Position numbers and translations under genes: made by a program
Shown here: positions 1 to 8,602 of the stretch, piece after piece
Layout: each line of letters opens with the position of its first letter
Position numbering within the stretch: the stretch's first letter is position 1
From: Phyllobacterium sp. 628
GTDB taxonomy: Bacteria > Pseudomonadota > Alphaproteobacteria > Rhizobiales > Rhizobiaceae
Reading direction: 5' to 3'
Assembly: GCF_014189505.1 (NCBI RefSeq)
Contig: NZ_CP050303.1
Coordinates: forward strand, 186,001 to 250,000
Length of the DNA stretch: 64,000 nt
Notes under the pieces: generated by a model
What the model saw: only the letters and a program-made list of their open reading frames with translations
The model's database searches: none
Told to the model about the DNA's origin: nothing

Positions 1-255
1 GGTGTTGAACTTGATACCATCGCTGCTGTCGTGATCGGCGGCACATTGCTGACCGGAGGCGTTGGCTATGTCGCGGGCACATTCATCGGCGTGATTATCC
101 AAGGTATCATCCAGACATACATTGTCTTTGACGGAACGCTGTCGAGCTGGTGGACAAAAATAGTTGTCGGTGTCCTGCTTTTCTCATTCATTGCCCTGCA
201 ACGCATATTGGTGTCCCTGTCATTGAAAAGAACAATGGCGACCGATGGGGGATGA
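1..255 (+). CDS. Ribose-type ABC transporter permease, C-terminal fragment (5' end outside window)
   Basis: The frame is open from base 1 and ends at TGA 253-255, giving the last 84 residues of a membrane permease. The segment holds the pattern VVIGGTLLTGGVG, typical of the C-terminal part of RbsC/YjfF-type sugar permeases, followed by two hydrophobic helices and a short charged tail. This family moves monosaccharides across the inner membrane together with an RbsA-type ATPase and a periplasmic binding protein, which must lie upstream of the window. The stop overlaps the start of the FadR-type regulator gene by 11 bases, so the two are likely cotranscribed. The sugar cannot be told from this fragment. 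Confidence 0.8.
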   Translation, partial: GVELDTIAAVVIGGTLLTGGVGYVAGTFIGVIIQGIIQTYIVFDGTLSSWWTKIVVGVLLFSFIALQRILVSLSLKRTMATDGG

Positions 256-1003
256 ATTGCCACGCAACGATCTTTCAAACTACGATTTTCGAACGGCCGG
301 GTATTCACACACGCATCACGGCCATGTCATGCGGGCTCTCGGGTTGCGCATCGTCAGCGGCGACTACGCCGAGAACAGCATTCTGCCGGGAGACACCGAG
401 CTGTTTGACCGATTCGGCGTGTCGCGAACGGTTCTGCGTGAAGCACTAAAGACATTGGCGGCCAAGGGATTGATTCAGCCCCGTGCCAAGATTGGCACGC
501 GGGTGCTGGAGCGCTCCCATTGGAACCTGTTCGATCCGGACATTCTTGTCTGGCACTTCGAGGCCGGTCCCACTCCGGAATTCCTGTCGAGCCTTCTCGA
601 AATGCGGTTGGCGCTCGAGCCTGAAGCAGCGGGTCTGGCCGCCCGCCGCAGAACCGACGCTCAACTCGAAAAACTCTATGAATGGGTCGGGAAAATGGGC
701 GAGGCCGGCCAGTCCGCCCAGAGCTTCGTTGACAGCGATCTGCAATTTCATATGGCGATTGCCGAAGCGTCCCGCAATCCATTCATGCGGTCGATCAGTG
801 CGCTCATCGAAGTGGCTTTGGTGACCACCTTTACCATCAGCTCGCCGATACCCAATCCCGAGCGGCACAGTTATTCGGTCGCGCGGCATCGGGCGATTGC
901 CGATGCGATCCGGGATCGCAATGTGAGCGCTGCGAAAAAGGCCATGCGCGGGGTTATTGATGATGGTGCCGAGCGCGTCCTTGCTGCAACGAGCGGAGAA
1001 TAG
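245..1003 (+). CDS. FadR-subfamily (GntR/FCD) transcriptional regulator
   Basis: A 252-residue protein. Residues about 30-100 form a GntR winged helix-turn-helix (LRIVSGDY, then GDTELFDRFGVSRTVLREALKTL and KGLIQPRAKIGTRV). Residues about 115-245 form the all-helical FCD ligand domain with its metal-site signatures (FHMAIAEASRNPFM and H.AIADAIRDRN). Members usually repress sugar-acid or sugar catabolic genes and let go when a metabolite binds. The ATG at 245 overlaps the upstream permease stop and has no strong ribosome binding site, as expected for translational coupling. It probably controls the upstream transporter operon. The ligand is not predictable here. Confidence 0.85.
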   Translation: MGDELPRNDLSNYDFRTAGYSHTHHGHVMRALGLRIVSGDYAENSILPGDTELFDRFGVSRTVLREALKTLAAKGLIQPRAKIGTRVLERSHWNLFDPDILVWHFEAGPTPEFLSSLLEMRLALEPEAAGLAARRRTDAQLEKLYEWVGKMGEAGQSAQSFVDSDLQFHMAIAEASRNPFMRSISALIEVALVTTFTISSPIPNPERHSYSVARHRAIADAIRDRNVSAAKKAMRGVIDDGAERVLAATSGE

Positions 1004-1095
1004 GATCCCGTCGCAGGTCGCCGGATCACTTTCCATTTTGATCTCCTGCCTACAACCAAGGACATCATGTGCTGGTTGCTGAACGTTGACGTACG

Positions 1096-1127
1096 CCCGT
1101 CAAAATTCCCATCAAAACCCGTCAAAA
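1096..1127 (+). promoter_or_regulatory. Phased TCAAAA repeats upstream of the lacI-type gene
   Basis: Three TCAAAA units start at 1100, 1112 and 1122, the outer two inside identical CCCGTCAAAA decamers spaced 22 bases apart. The spacing is close to the helical repeat, so they could be a regulator binding array or curved DNA in the promoter of the downstream regulator gene. This is seen in the sequence; the role is inferred. The rest of the 178-base gap holds no gene that I can see. Confidence 0.3.
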
Positions 1128-1181
1128 AGAGTTGCACACCTCATTTCGCCGAACTAGTATATCAAGCGGAGGAGATTTCTC

Positions 1182-2207
1182 GTGGTAAAGATGACGCTGG
1201 AAGACGTCGCCCGAGAAGCCGGTGTTAGTCTTGCAACGGTTGATCGTGTTGTGAACGGGCGGAATGGTGTGCATGCGCGCACCATCGAACGCGTCAACGC
1301 GGCTATTAAAATGCTCGGATTTCATCCCGACCCGCATGCATCGCGCCTCGCCCGTATCCGCGATTACGATTTCCGTATCATCCTGCCGACCGGCGAGAAT
1401 GAATTCATGCAGGCACTGGATGCCGAATTCCGTGCCACGCGTGAACGGCAATTGCCGGAACGGGTGCGGCTCTCCATTCAATATGTCGATACTTTCGACG
1501 GTGAGGCTCTGGCCACTGCCTTGGAGGGTCTGCCCTCGGATATTGACGGGGTAGCGGTTGTCGCGCTCGATCATCCGGCGGTAACAGAGGCCATCAACGC
1601 GCTTGCCGATGCCGGCGTCGTGGTGCTGACCCTTGTCTCCGACGTGCCGAACTCACGCCGGGCACATTTCGTCGGCATCGATAATTACGCAGCCGGCCGC
1701 ACCGCCGCTTCGCTGATCGGCCGTTTTGTCGGGCCGCGCAAAGGCAAGGTTGGCATGATTGCCGGTTCACTCGCCTTGCGTGACCATATTGAACGGCAAT
1801 TTGGCTTTGAGCAGATTATTGCCCGCGAATACCCCGATCTGGAAGTTTTGCCGGTGCGCGAGGCACGCGATGAGAATGCGCGGGTGGAAGCCGTTGCCCG
1901 CTCGCTGCTCCGCGATCATTCCGATCTCGTCGCCATCTATAATGCCGGTGGCGGGCAGGCGGGCGTGATCGCCGCGCTGGAAGCGGCCAACCGTGTTTCC
2001 GATGTGATTTTCGTGGCACATGAATTGACCGCCTCGACACGGCGCCATCTGGTGCGCGGCACCGTTGATGCGCTGCTTAATCAGGATGTCGGCCATATGG
2101 CCCGCAGCACCGCGCGCATTCTCACCGCCTTGCGCGAAGGCCGCCCCATCGTGCCGGGGCAGGAACACATTCGCATCGATATTTTTCTCAGGGATAATAT
2201 GCCCTGA
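1182..2207 (+). CDS. LacI-family transcriptional regulator
   Basis: A 341-residue regulator. The N-terminus is a canonical LacI helix-turn-helix (MTLEDVAREAGVSLATVDRV, then NGRNGVHARTIERV), followed by a periplasmic-binding-protein-like sugar sensing domain from about residue 65 to the end. The GTG at 1182 is preferred because GGAGGAG at 1168-1174 sits 7 bases upstream; the ATG at 1191 would be 16 bases away. The valine-aspartate pair in the recognition helix (TVDRV) is the variant common in rhizobial AraC/ribose-type regulators. It heads a cluster of isomerase, dehydrogenase and ribose-type ABC transporter genes on the same strand and is probably their sugar-responsive controller. Confidence 0.9.
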   Translation: MVKMTLEDVAREAGVSLATVDRVVNGRNGVHARTIERVNAAIKMLGFHPDPHASRLARIRDYDFRIILPTGENEFMQALDAEFRATRERQLPERVRLSIQYVDTFDGEALATALEGLPSDIDGVAVVALDHPAVTEAINALADAGVVVLTLVSDVPNSRRAHFVGIDNYAAGRTAASLIGRFVGPRKGKVGMIAGSLALRDHIERQFGFEQIIAREYPDLEVLPVREARDENARVEAVARSLLRDHSDLVAIYNAGGGQAGVIAALEAANRVSDVIFVAHELTASTRRHLVRGTVDALLNQDVGHMARSTARILTALREGRPIVPGQEHIRIDIFLRDNMP

Positions 2208-2263
2208 CGACGAACCTGAGCGGCACTCACCCGGAGTGTCCAATGAATTTGAGGAGATGAGAT

Positions 2264-3319
2264 ATGAAAACGATTAAGGGACCGGCCATTTTTCTCGCAC
2301 AGTTTGCGGGCGATACTGCGCCGTTCAATTCATTCAACGCGATCTGCGAATGGGCCGCATCGCTAGGCTATCAAGGCATCCAGATTCCCACATGGGATGC
2401 GCGCCTGATCGATTTGAAGAAAGCCTCCGACTCCAAAACCTATTGTGATGAACTTGCCGGTACTGCCGCTGCACACGGCCTGACCATTACCGAGCTCTCG
2501 ACCCATCTGCAGGGTCAGCTTGTTGCCGTGCATCCGGTTTATGACGAATTGATGGATGGGTTTGCCGTGCCCGAAGTGCATGGCAATCCGAAGGCGCGGC
2601 AGGAATGGGCCGTCGATCAGGTCAAACGTGCGGCGCGGGCTTCGCAGCATCTCGGCCTCAAGGTTATGCCGACATTTTCCGGCGCTCTAGCCTGGCCGTT
2701 CCTCTATCCATTTCCGCAGCGCCCTGCCGGTCTGGTGGAAGCTGCCTTCGATGAGCTGGCCAAGCGCTGGACGCCGATACTCAACTATCTCGACGAGCAT
2801 GACGTTGACGCGGCCTATGAAATCCATCCGGGCGAAGATCTGCATGACGGCATCACCTACGAGATGTTTCTGGAGCGCGTGAACAACCATCCCCGCGCAA
2901 ACCTGCTCTACGATCCATCGCATTTCGTGCTGCAGCAGCTGGATTATCTCGACTACATTGACATCTATCACGAGCGCATCAAGGCGTTTCACGTCAAGGA
3001 CGCCGAGTTCAATCCGACCGGCCGTCAAGGCGTCTATGGCGGGTTCCAGTCGTGGGTGAACCGTGCCGGACGTTTCCGCTCGCTGGGCGACGGGCAGGTG
3101 GATTTCGGTGCGATCTTCTCCAAGCTCACCGCCTATGATTTCGACGGCTGGGCAGTGCTGGAATGGGAATGCGCGCTGAAACATCCGGAAGACGGCGCGC
3201 GTGAAGGCGCGGAATTCATCAGCGCGCATCTGATCCGCGTGACCGAAAGGGCATTTGATGACTTTGCTGGCGCAGGAACCGACGACGCGGCCAACCGCCG
3301 TATCCTTGGTCTGGTATAA
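2264..3319 (+). CDS. Sugar phosphate isomerase/epimerase family protein (xylose isomerase-like TIM barrel)
   Basis: A 351-residue protein of the AP endonuclease 2/xylose isomerase-like TIM-barrel family. Visible family marks are the opening strand with WAASLGYQGIQIPTWD, the metal-binding stretch YEIHPGEDLHDG, NLLYDPSHF near residue 222, the strand AFHVKDAEF, and the closing WAVLEWEC. Such enzymes use a divalent metal to isomerise or epimerise sugars or keto-inositols. The ATG at 2264 follows a GAGGAG site. It lies 18 bases before a Gfo/Idh/MocA dehydrogenase gene, a pairing common in inositol, aminosugar and rare hexose catabolism where the dehydrogenase makes a keto-sugar and the isomerase moves it on. 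The substrate is unknown. Confidence 0.8.
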   Translation: MKTIKGPAIFLAQFAGDTAPFNSFNAICEWAASLGYQGIQIPTWDARLIDLKKASDSKTYCDELAGTAAAHGLTITELSTHLQGQLVAVHPVYDELMDGFAVPEVHGNPKARQEWAVDQVKRAARASQHLGLKVMPTFSGALAWPFLYPFPQRPAGLVEAAFDELAKRWTPILNYLDEHDVDAAYEIHPGEDLHDGITYEMFLERVNNHPRANLLYDPSHFVLQQLDYLDYIDIYHERIKAFHVKDAEFNPTGRQGVYGGFQSWVNRAGRFRSLGDGQVDFGAIFSKLTAYDFDGWAVLEWECALKHPEDGAREGAEFISAHLIRVTERAFDDFAGAGTDDAANRRILGLV

Positions 3320-3337
3320 GAACGGAAGGAAGCAGCA

Positions 3338-4510
3338 ATGGCTATTGAAGCAAGTAAGCAGAAAGCAGCAACCCGGCGTATCCGTATCGGCATGGTCGGA
3401 GGCGGACAGGGCGCTTTCATCGGTGCCGTGCACCGTATCGCCATGCGTATCGATGATCAGTACGAACTCGTCGCCGGTGCGCTCTCTTCCAACCCGGAAC
3501 GTGCCAAAGCGTCGGCGAAGGACCTTGGCATCGCGGAAGACCGCGCCTATGGGTCTTTCGAGGAAATGGCGAAGGCGGAAGCCAAACGCCCGGATGGCAT
3601 TGAAGCGGTGGCGATCGTTACGCCGAACCATATGCATGCCCCCGCCGCCAAGGCTTTTCTGAAAGCGGGTATCCATGTGATCTGCGACAAGCCGCTGACG
3701 ACGACGGTCAAGGATGCCAAGGAATTGGTGGCGCTGGTGAAAAAGACCGGCAAGGTCTTTGCGGTCACGCACAATTATACCGGCTATCCGATGATCCGGC
3801 AGGCGCGCGCCATGGTCGAAAAGGGCGTGCTCGGCACGATCCGGCTGGTGCAGGCTGAGTATCCGCAGGACTGGCTCACTGAAAAGGCCGAAGACAGCGG
3901 CTCGAAACAGGCGGAATGGCGCACTGACCCGGCGCGCTCCGGTGCGGGCGGGGCCATCGGCGATATCGGCACCCATGCCTATAATCTCGCCTGTTTCGTT
4001 TCCGGGCTGACCTTGAAGCAGCTCTGCGCCGAACTCACCAGTTTTGTCGAGGGCCGCAAGTTGGATGACGATGTGCAGATTCTGATGCGCTTCGAGGGCG
4101 GAGCCAAAGGCATGCTGTGGGCCAGTCAGGTGGCGCCCGGCCACGAGAACGGTCTGAAGCTGCGTGTCTACGGCACCAAGGGCGGACTGGAATGGACGCA
4201 GGCCGATCCGAACTATCTCTGGTACACGCCCTTCGGCAAGCCAAAGCAGTTGCTGACACGCGGCGGAGCCGGTGCATCACCCGAGGCGGCACGCGTAACG
4301 CGTGTGCCCGGCGGCCACCCGGAAGGCTATCTCGAAGGGTTTGCCAATATCTATACGGAAGCTGCACAGGCGATCATCGCGGCACGTACGGGCAAGAAGA
4401 CGCCGAAGGACGTGATTTATCCAACGGTCGAGGATGGTCTGATCGGCATGGAATTCATCGAAGCCGCTGTGAAGTCGTCCAAGGCTGGCGGCGTCTGGAC
4501 GAAGGTGTGA
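3338..4510 (+). CDS. Gfo/Idh/MocA-family NAD(P)-dependent oxidoreductase
   Basis: A 390-residue protein. The N-terminal Rossmann fold is marked by RIGMVGGGQGAF at about residues 20-31, then the family lysine motif in CDKPLTTT near residue 118. The C-terminal alpha/beta domain includes GDIGTHAYNL with its conserved histidine. The family oxidises hydroxyl groups of sugars, inositols and related polyols. It follows the TIM-barrel isomerase by 18 bases and precedes the ABC transporter genes across a palindromic repeat element, so it belongs to the same sugar catabolic operon. The exact substrate cannot be assigned from sequence alone. Confidence 0.87.
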   Translation: MAIEASKQKAATRRIRIGMVGGGQGAFIGAVHRIAMRIDDQYELVAGALSSNPERAKASAKDLGIAEDRAYGSFEEMAKAEAKRPDGIEAVAIVTPNHMHAPAAKAFLKAGIHVICDKPLTTTVKDAKELVALVKKTGKVFAVTHNYTGYPMIRQARAMVEKGVLGTIRLVQAEYPQDWLTEKAEDSGSKQAEWRTDPARSGAGGAIGDIGTHAYNLACFVSGLTLKQLCAELTSFVEGRKLDDDVQILMRFEGGAKGMLWASQVAPGHENGLKLRVYGTKGGLEWTQADPNYLWYTPFGKPKQLLTRGGAGASPEAARVTRVPGGHPEGYLEGFANIYTEAAQAIIAARTGKKTPKDVIYPTVEDGLIGMEFIEAAVKSSKAGGVWTKV

Positions 4511-4526
4511 TGAAGATGTTGATTTT

Positions 4527-4684
4527 ACCCCCCTCTGGGCTGTCGCCCATCTCCCCCGCAAGGGGGGAGATCAGCCTTCATGACCATTACTCGCAATTTG
4601 CACCGTTGAAAGTTGCGCAAAATCATCAATGCCGATGTGATCTCCCCCCTTGCGGGGGAGATGTCCGACAGGACAGAGGGGGGT
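4527..4684. repeat. RIME-like palindromic intergenic element, copy 1
   Basis: Two arms in inverted orientation (4527-4573 and 4638-4684) flank about 64 bases of unrelated sequence. Each arm has an ACCCCCCTCT-type end, a short stem with a TGTC or GACA loop, and a second hairpin ATCTCCCCC-GCAA-GGGGGAGAT. The design recalls rhizobial RIME elements. A second copy lies at 16126-16282. It sits between the dehydrogenase gene and the ABC ATPase gene, and the G-rich end of the right arm lies about 12 bases before the ATPase start, where it may serve as its ribosome binding site. Confidence 0.8.
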
Positions 4685-4694
4685 GTCTGCAAAT

Positions 4695-6245
4695 ATGAGC
4701 TCCCATGCGGCCACACAACCAACCTCGCTCCCGGTGCTTGAAGCCCGCAATATCGCCAAGGCTTTCGGCCCGGTGGAGGTGCTGACCGATATCAGTCTCA
4801 CCATCCAGCCCGGTGAGGTGCATGCGATCATCGGCGAAAACGGTGCGGGCAAGTCCACGCTGATGAAGCTGCTCAGTGGCCATCTGCAGCCGACACGCGG
4901 TTCGGTTGCCATGGACGGCGAAGACATCACCCTGGCCGGGCCGGTTGATGCGGAACATCGCGGCCTTGTGCTGGTGCATCAGGAAATTCTGCTGGCGCCG
5001 CATCTGACGGTTGCGCAGAATATTTTCATGGGCCGCGAGCTCAAACGCGGCCTCATGGTCAATGATCGCGAGATGAACCGGCTGGCAGCGGAAGCCGTAC
5101 GCAAGCTTGGCGCCGAAATCGATCCGACGACGACCGTGTCACGGCTTTCAATCGCCCGGCGGCAACTGGTGCAGATCGCCCGCGCGTTGCAGGTGCCGCA
5201 CCGCGTCGTCATCTTCGACGAACCCACGGCATCGCTTACCCCTTATGAAACGGAAGCGCTGCTCAAGGTCATCCGCAACTTGCGCGATCAGAATGTGGCT
5301 GTGCTTTATATCTCGCACCGCCTGCCTGAGGTCGGCGCCATTGCCGACCGGATCACAGTGCTGCGCGATGGTAAGCTGATTGCAACTCGTAACGCCTCTG
5401 AATTGCAGCCTGTCGACATGGCGAAGCTGATGGTCGGGCGCGACATGTCCAAGCTTTACCCCGAACGGGAAGAGACTGCCACACGCGAGACCATGCTTGA
5501 GGTCAGCAACTTTGATGTTCCGGGTTATGCCCGCGATGCGTCCTTCACCCTGCGCAAGGGAGAAATCCTCGGCTTTGCCGGACTGATTGGTGCCGGACGC
5601 ACAGAACTGCTGGAGGGCATTGTCGGACTGCGCGCCGCGCATGGCCATGTTGAGCTGAACGGTAAGCCGGTGAAGTTTCACAGCGTACGCGACAGTATGG
5701 CGGCCGGGATTGTCTATCTTAGCGAAGACCGCAAGGGCAAAGGCCTGCTGCTGGCACAGAACCTGCGGATGAATCTCACGCTCGCCTCGCTGAAGAAATT
5801 CACCAAGGGACCGCTCATCGAGCGCAAGCGCGAGGAACAGGGTCTCGACAAGGCCATTGCCGAATTTGATATCCGCGCCCGCCGCCGCGATCTGCTGGCG
5901 GGGCAGCTTTCCGGTGGCAACCAGCAAAAGCTGCTGCTGGCCAAGATGATGCTGCTGGACCCGAGCATTGTCATCATCGACGAGCCGACACGCGGCATCG
6001 ACATCGGCACCAAGGAACAGATCTACAAATTCATCGCTGATCTCGCCAAGGCAGGCAAATCGGTGATCGTCATCTCATCGGAAATGCAGGAGCTGATTGG
6101 CGTCTGCCATCGCATACTCGTCATGCGCTCCGCGCGCATTGTCGGCGAAGTTACAGGCGACGCGATGACCGAAGATGAAATCGTCGTCTACGCCACCGGC
6201 GTCAAAACAAACGAAGCAGAACTCTACTCGACGGGGACCGCATGA
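4695..6245 (+). CDS. Ribose-type sugar ABC transporter, tandem ATP-binding protein (RbsA-like)
   Basis: A 516-residue ATPase with two nucleotide-binding domains, as in RbsA/XylG/MglA. The first half carries Walker A GENGAGKSTLMKLL and Walker B VVIFDEPTASL. The second half has the degenerate P-loop GAGRTELLEGI, the signature LSGGNQQKLLLAKMM and IIDEPTRGIDIGTK. It powers import of a monosaccharide with the permease and binding protein that follow. The ATG at 4695 is chosen; the frame stays open to 4650, but that puts the start inside the palindromic repeat and adds a non-homologous leader. The stop overlaps the permease start by 4 bases (ATGA), indicating coupling. Confidence 0.93.
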   Translation: MSSHAATQPTSLPVLEARNIAKAFGPVEVLTDISLTIQPGEVHAIIGENGAGKSTLMKLLSGHLQPTRGSVAMDGEDITLAGPVDAEHRGLVLVHQEILLAPHLTVAQNIFMGRELKRGLMVNDREMNRLAAEAVRKLGAEIDPTTTVSRLSIARRQLVQIARALQVPHRVVIFDEPTASLTPYETEALLKVIRNLRDQNVAVLYISHRLPEVGAIADRITVLRDGKLIATRNASELQPVDMAKLMVGRDMSKLYPEREETATRETMLEVSNFDVPGYARDASFTLRKGEILGFAGLIGAGRTELLEGIVGLRAAHGHVELNGKPVKFHSVRDSMAAGIVYLSEDRKGKGLLLAQNLRMNLTLASLKKFTKGPLIERKREEQGLDKAIAEFDIRARRRDLLAGQLSGGNQQKLLLAKMMLLDPSIVIIDEPTRGIDIGTKEQIYKFIADLAKAGKSVIVISSEMQELIGVCHRILVMRSARIVGEVTGDAMTEDEIVVYATGVKTNEAELYSTGTA

Positions 6246-7252
6246 GCGATACGCAACCTAACACCGACACGCGCGGCTTTGCCCGCAAACTGGCGGATAT
6301 CGACAAGACGGCGGTTGCGCCGTTCCTGGCGCTTGCCGCGCTGTTTGTTCTTGGCGCTCTGGTCAATCCGAGTTTCATCGGCATCGACAATCTGCTGAAC
6401 GTTCTGACGCGTTCGTCCTTCATTGCCATTATCGCCGTTGGCGCGACATTCGTTATCTCCGCTGGCGGGCTCGATCTTTCCGTCGGCTCGATGTCCGCGC
6501 TCGTCGCAGGCATCATGATCCTGTTTTTGAATTCTACCGCCATTGACGGAGATTATGCCATGCTGGCGGCCGGTATTGTCATCGCCATCGGCGTCGGGGC
6601 AGGTGCCGGGCTAGTCAATGGCGCTGTGACGACCATAGGGCGGATCGAGCCGTTTATCGTCACACTGGGAACCATGGCGATTTACCGCTCGGTGACTGTC
6701 TGGCTGGCCAATGGCGGCTCGATCGCGATGAAATCCAGCGAAATGCGCAATCTGTTCCGGCCGGTTTATACCGGGACCTTCATTGGCCTGCCGATCCCGG
6801 TCTGGATCATCCTTGCCGTCGGGTTGCTTGGCGCTTTCATTCTCTACAAGACGTCATTTGGCCGCCACGTCATTGCGGTTGGTTCCAATGAGGACGTGGC
6901 ACGCTATTCCGGTATCCACGTCAATCGCGTGCGCGCCATGACTTACGTCATTCAGGGCATCTGCGTGGCCATCGCGGTTATCGTTTACGTGCCGCGTCTT
7001 GGCGCGGCAACCACGACGACCGGCATGCTGTGGGAGCTGCAGGCCATTACTGCCGTTGTGATCGGTGGAACCGCGCTGAAGGGCGGCGTCGGGCGCATTT
7101 GGGGCACGATCTGCGGCGCATTCATGCTGGAGATCGTCGGCAACATCATGGTCCTGTCCAACTTTGTCAGCGAATACCTGATCGGGGCGGTGCAGGGTGT
7201 TATCATCATCATTGCGATGCTTGTGCAGAGGACGCTGCAGCGCAAGGGATAA
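6242..7252 (+). CDS. Ribose-type sugar ABC transporter permease (RbsC-like)
   Basis: A 336-residue inner-membrane permease of the RbsC/BPD_transp_2 family with about eight to ten hydrophobic segments. Family marks are ISAGGLDLSVGSMSALVAG near residue 75, the GRIEPFIVTLGTMAIYR stretch, and AVVIGGTALKGGVGRIWGT near residue 270. It forms the translocation channel for the sugar bound by the periplasmic protein encoded next. It overlaps the ATPase gene by 4 bases and is followed after 74 bases by the binding protein gene, giving the order ATPase, permease, binding protein. Confidence 0.92.
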   Translation: MSDTQPNTDTRGFARKLADIDKTAVAPFLALAALFVLGALVNPSFIGIDNLLNVLTRSSFIAIIAVGATFVISAGGLDLSVGSMSALVAGIMILFLNSTAIDGDYAMLAAGIVIAIGVGAGAGLVNGAVTTIGRIEPFIVTLGTMAIYRSVTVWLANGGSIAMKSSEMRNLFRPVYTGTFIGLPIPVWIILAVGLLGAFILYKTSFGRHVIAVGSNEDVARYSGIHVNRVRAMTYVIQGICVAIAVIVYVPRLGAATTTTGMLWELQAITAVVIGGTALKGGVGRIWGTICGAFMLEIVGNIMVLSNFVSEYLIGAVQGVIIIIAMLVQRTLQRKG

Positions 7253-7326
7253 AAGTTTGGGAGGGGGGAACAAGGGCCACCCACCGACCGAGGAACAAGG
7301 GCCCGCACAACACTTGGGAGAGAATT

Positions 7327-8271
7327 ATGCGTAAACTCATGTTGGGTCTTGCCGGGGCGCTGCTCGCGTCGAGCATGACCCTTGCTCATGCAGAGGACAA
7401 GAAAGTCAGCATTGCTGTCTCCATCCCCGCTGCCGACCATGGCTGGACGGGCGGCGTGGTCTATCACGCTGAACGTGCTGCCAAGATTCTTGAAGCCAAC
7501 CATCCGGGCCTCAAGATCATCATCAAGACTTCGCCGGACGGCGCTGCGCAGGCCAATGCGCTGGAAGATTTGACCACACAGGGTATCGATGCATTGGTCA
7601 CCCTGCCGCACAATTCCGACGAGTTGACCGATCCGATCCGTCAGGTCAAATCCAAGGGCGTCTTCGTGACCGTGGTTGACCGCGCGCTTTCCGATCCGAC
7701 CATTCAGGATCTCTATGTCGCCGGCAACAATCCGGAACTTGGCCGTGTGGCTGGTAAGTACCTCAAGGACAAGCTTGGTACAGCTGATGTCGTGGTTATC
7801 CGCGGCCTGCCGATCGTCATTGACGAAGAGCGCCAGAAGGGTTTTGACGAAGCCATCGCCGGAAGCGGTATCAAGGTTCTCGACAAGCAGTTCGGCAACT
7901 GGTCACGCGATGATGCGTTCAAGGTCATGCAGGACTACCTGACCAAGTTCCCGAAGATCGATGCTGTCTGGTGTCAGGATGATGACATGGCTGTCGGCGT
8001 GCTCGAAGCCATCAACCAGGCCAAGCGTACCGATATCAAGATGGTTATCGGCGGTGCCGGTATGAAGGACATGATCAAGCGCGTTGGCGATGGCGATGCC
8101 ATGACACCGATCAACGTGCTTTATCCGCCATCCATGATCGCAACAGCGCTCGAACTTACCGTGGCCAATTTCTACGATCAGGTCCCGGTGCGCGGCAAAT
8201 ACATCCTGGATGCGACACTCGTCACCAAGGAAAATGCCAAGGAATTCTACTTCCCGGATTCGCCTTTCTAA
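7327..8271 (+). CDS. Sugar ABC transporter periplasmic substrate-binding protein (RbsB-like)
   Basis: A 314-residue secreted protein. The N-terminus is a clean signal peptide (MRKLMLGLAGALLASSMTLA, cleavage after AHA). The mature part is a peripla_BP_4 domain that begins VSIAVSIPAADHGWTGG, a start typical of binding proteins for pentoses, hexoses and related polyols. The frame is open far upstream (from 7030), but the signal peptide and a GGGAG site a few bases before 7327 fix the start. It would capture sugar in the periplasm and hand it to the permease encoded just upstream. A rho-independent terminator follows. The ligand is not predictable without a close characterised relative. Confidence 0.92.
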   Translation: MRKLMLGLAGALLASSMTLAHAEDKKVSIAVSIPAADHGWTGGVVYHAERAAKILEANHPGLKIIIKTSPDGAAQANALEDLTTQGIDALVTLPHNSDELTDPIRQVKSKGVFVTVVDRALSDPTIQDLYVAGNNPELGRVAGKYLKDKLGTADVVVIRGLPIVIDEERQKGFDEAIAGSGIKVLDKQFGNWSRDDAFKVMQDYLTKFPKIDAVWCQDDDMAVGVLEAINQAKRTDIKMVIGGAGMKDMIKRVGDGDAMTPINVLYPPSMIATALELTVANFYDQVPVRGKYILDATLVTKENAKEFYFPDSPF

Positions 8272-8292
8272 GACGAACCCCCATAGAAAATG

Positions 8293-8319
8293 GAAAAGGC
8301 CCGCAAGGGCCTTTTTCTT
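8293..8319 (+). terminator. Rho-independent terminator of the sugar transport operon
   Basis: A stem AAAAGGCCC (8294-8302) with GGGCCTTTTT (8307-8316) and a four-base GCAA loop is followed by T-rich sequence. It lies 22 bases after the binding protein stop and ends the operon. The A-rich 5' side would let it also work on the opposite strand for the relic gene at 8337-8462. Confidence 0.9.
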
Positions 8320-8336
8320 TGGACTTATTTAAAAGA

Positions 8337-8462
8337 TCAGCTGCCTAACTGCACAGGATGCAAAGCGTTCAGCTCAAGTGTCAGGGTTGGCGCCGGGGAG
8401 GACTCTTGCCCCGACGCCGACCCTGTTGCGGCAAGAATAAACAAGGCTGCGGCAGCGGTCAT
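8337..8462 (-). pseudogene. Truncated 5' remnant of a small exported protein gene, divergent to the heme operon
   Basis: The minus strand encodes 41 residues: a hydrophobic signal-type stretch (MTAAAALFILAATGSASGQ) and then PTLTLELNAL, after which TGA stops the frame. From memory, a LxLELNALxP start followed by GCRLTF is the mature N-terminus of a conserved exported protein found next to exbB/exbD/tonB genes in alphaproteobacteria; here the expected cysteine falls at the TGA and the rest is absent. Sequence past the stop runs straight into the terminator of the sugar operon. I read it as the stump left by a deletion that removed the energising genes usually divergent from hmuP. A GTG further upstream (about 8489) could be the true start. 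The family link is from recall and needs a search. Confidence 0.4.
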
Positions 8463-8602
8463 GCCACGGCCAATTCCTGCTGCAAAAATCACCAATCCAC
8501 CCGTACTGCTCAATGAGACGGATTAGAAAATGTCCGAACTGCGGAATTCCAGAATGCGTTGCTGGCTGGAAGACATTTTGTGATGTTTTTCCGTCGCCAA
8601 CT

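Noticed and set aside
2687..4144. 485-codon minus-strand frame across the isomerase and dehydrogenase genes
   Set aside because: It spans two conserved plus-strand genes and their gap, and shows no recognisable protein features.
4650..4694. Longer start for the sugar ABC ATPase
   Set aside because: The extra 15 codons lie in the palindromic repeat and match nothing in the family; ATG 4695 is kept.
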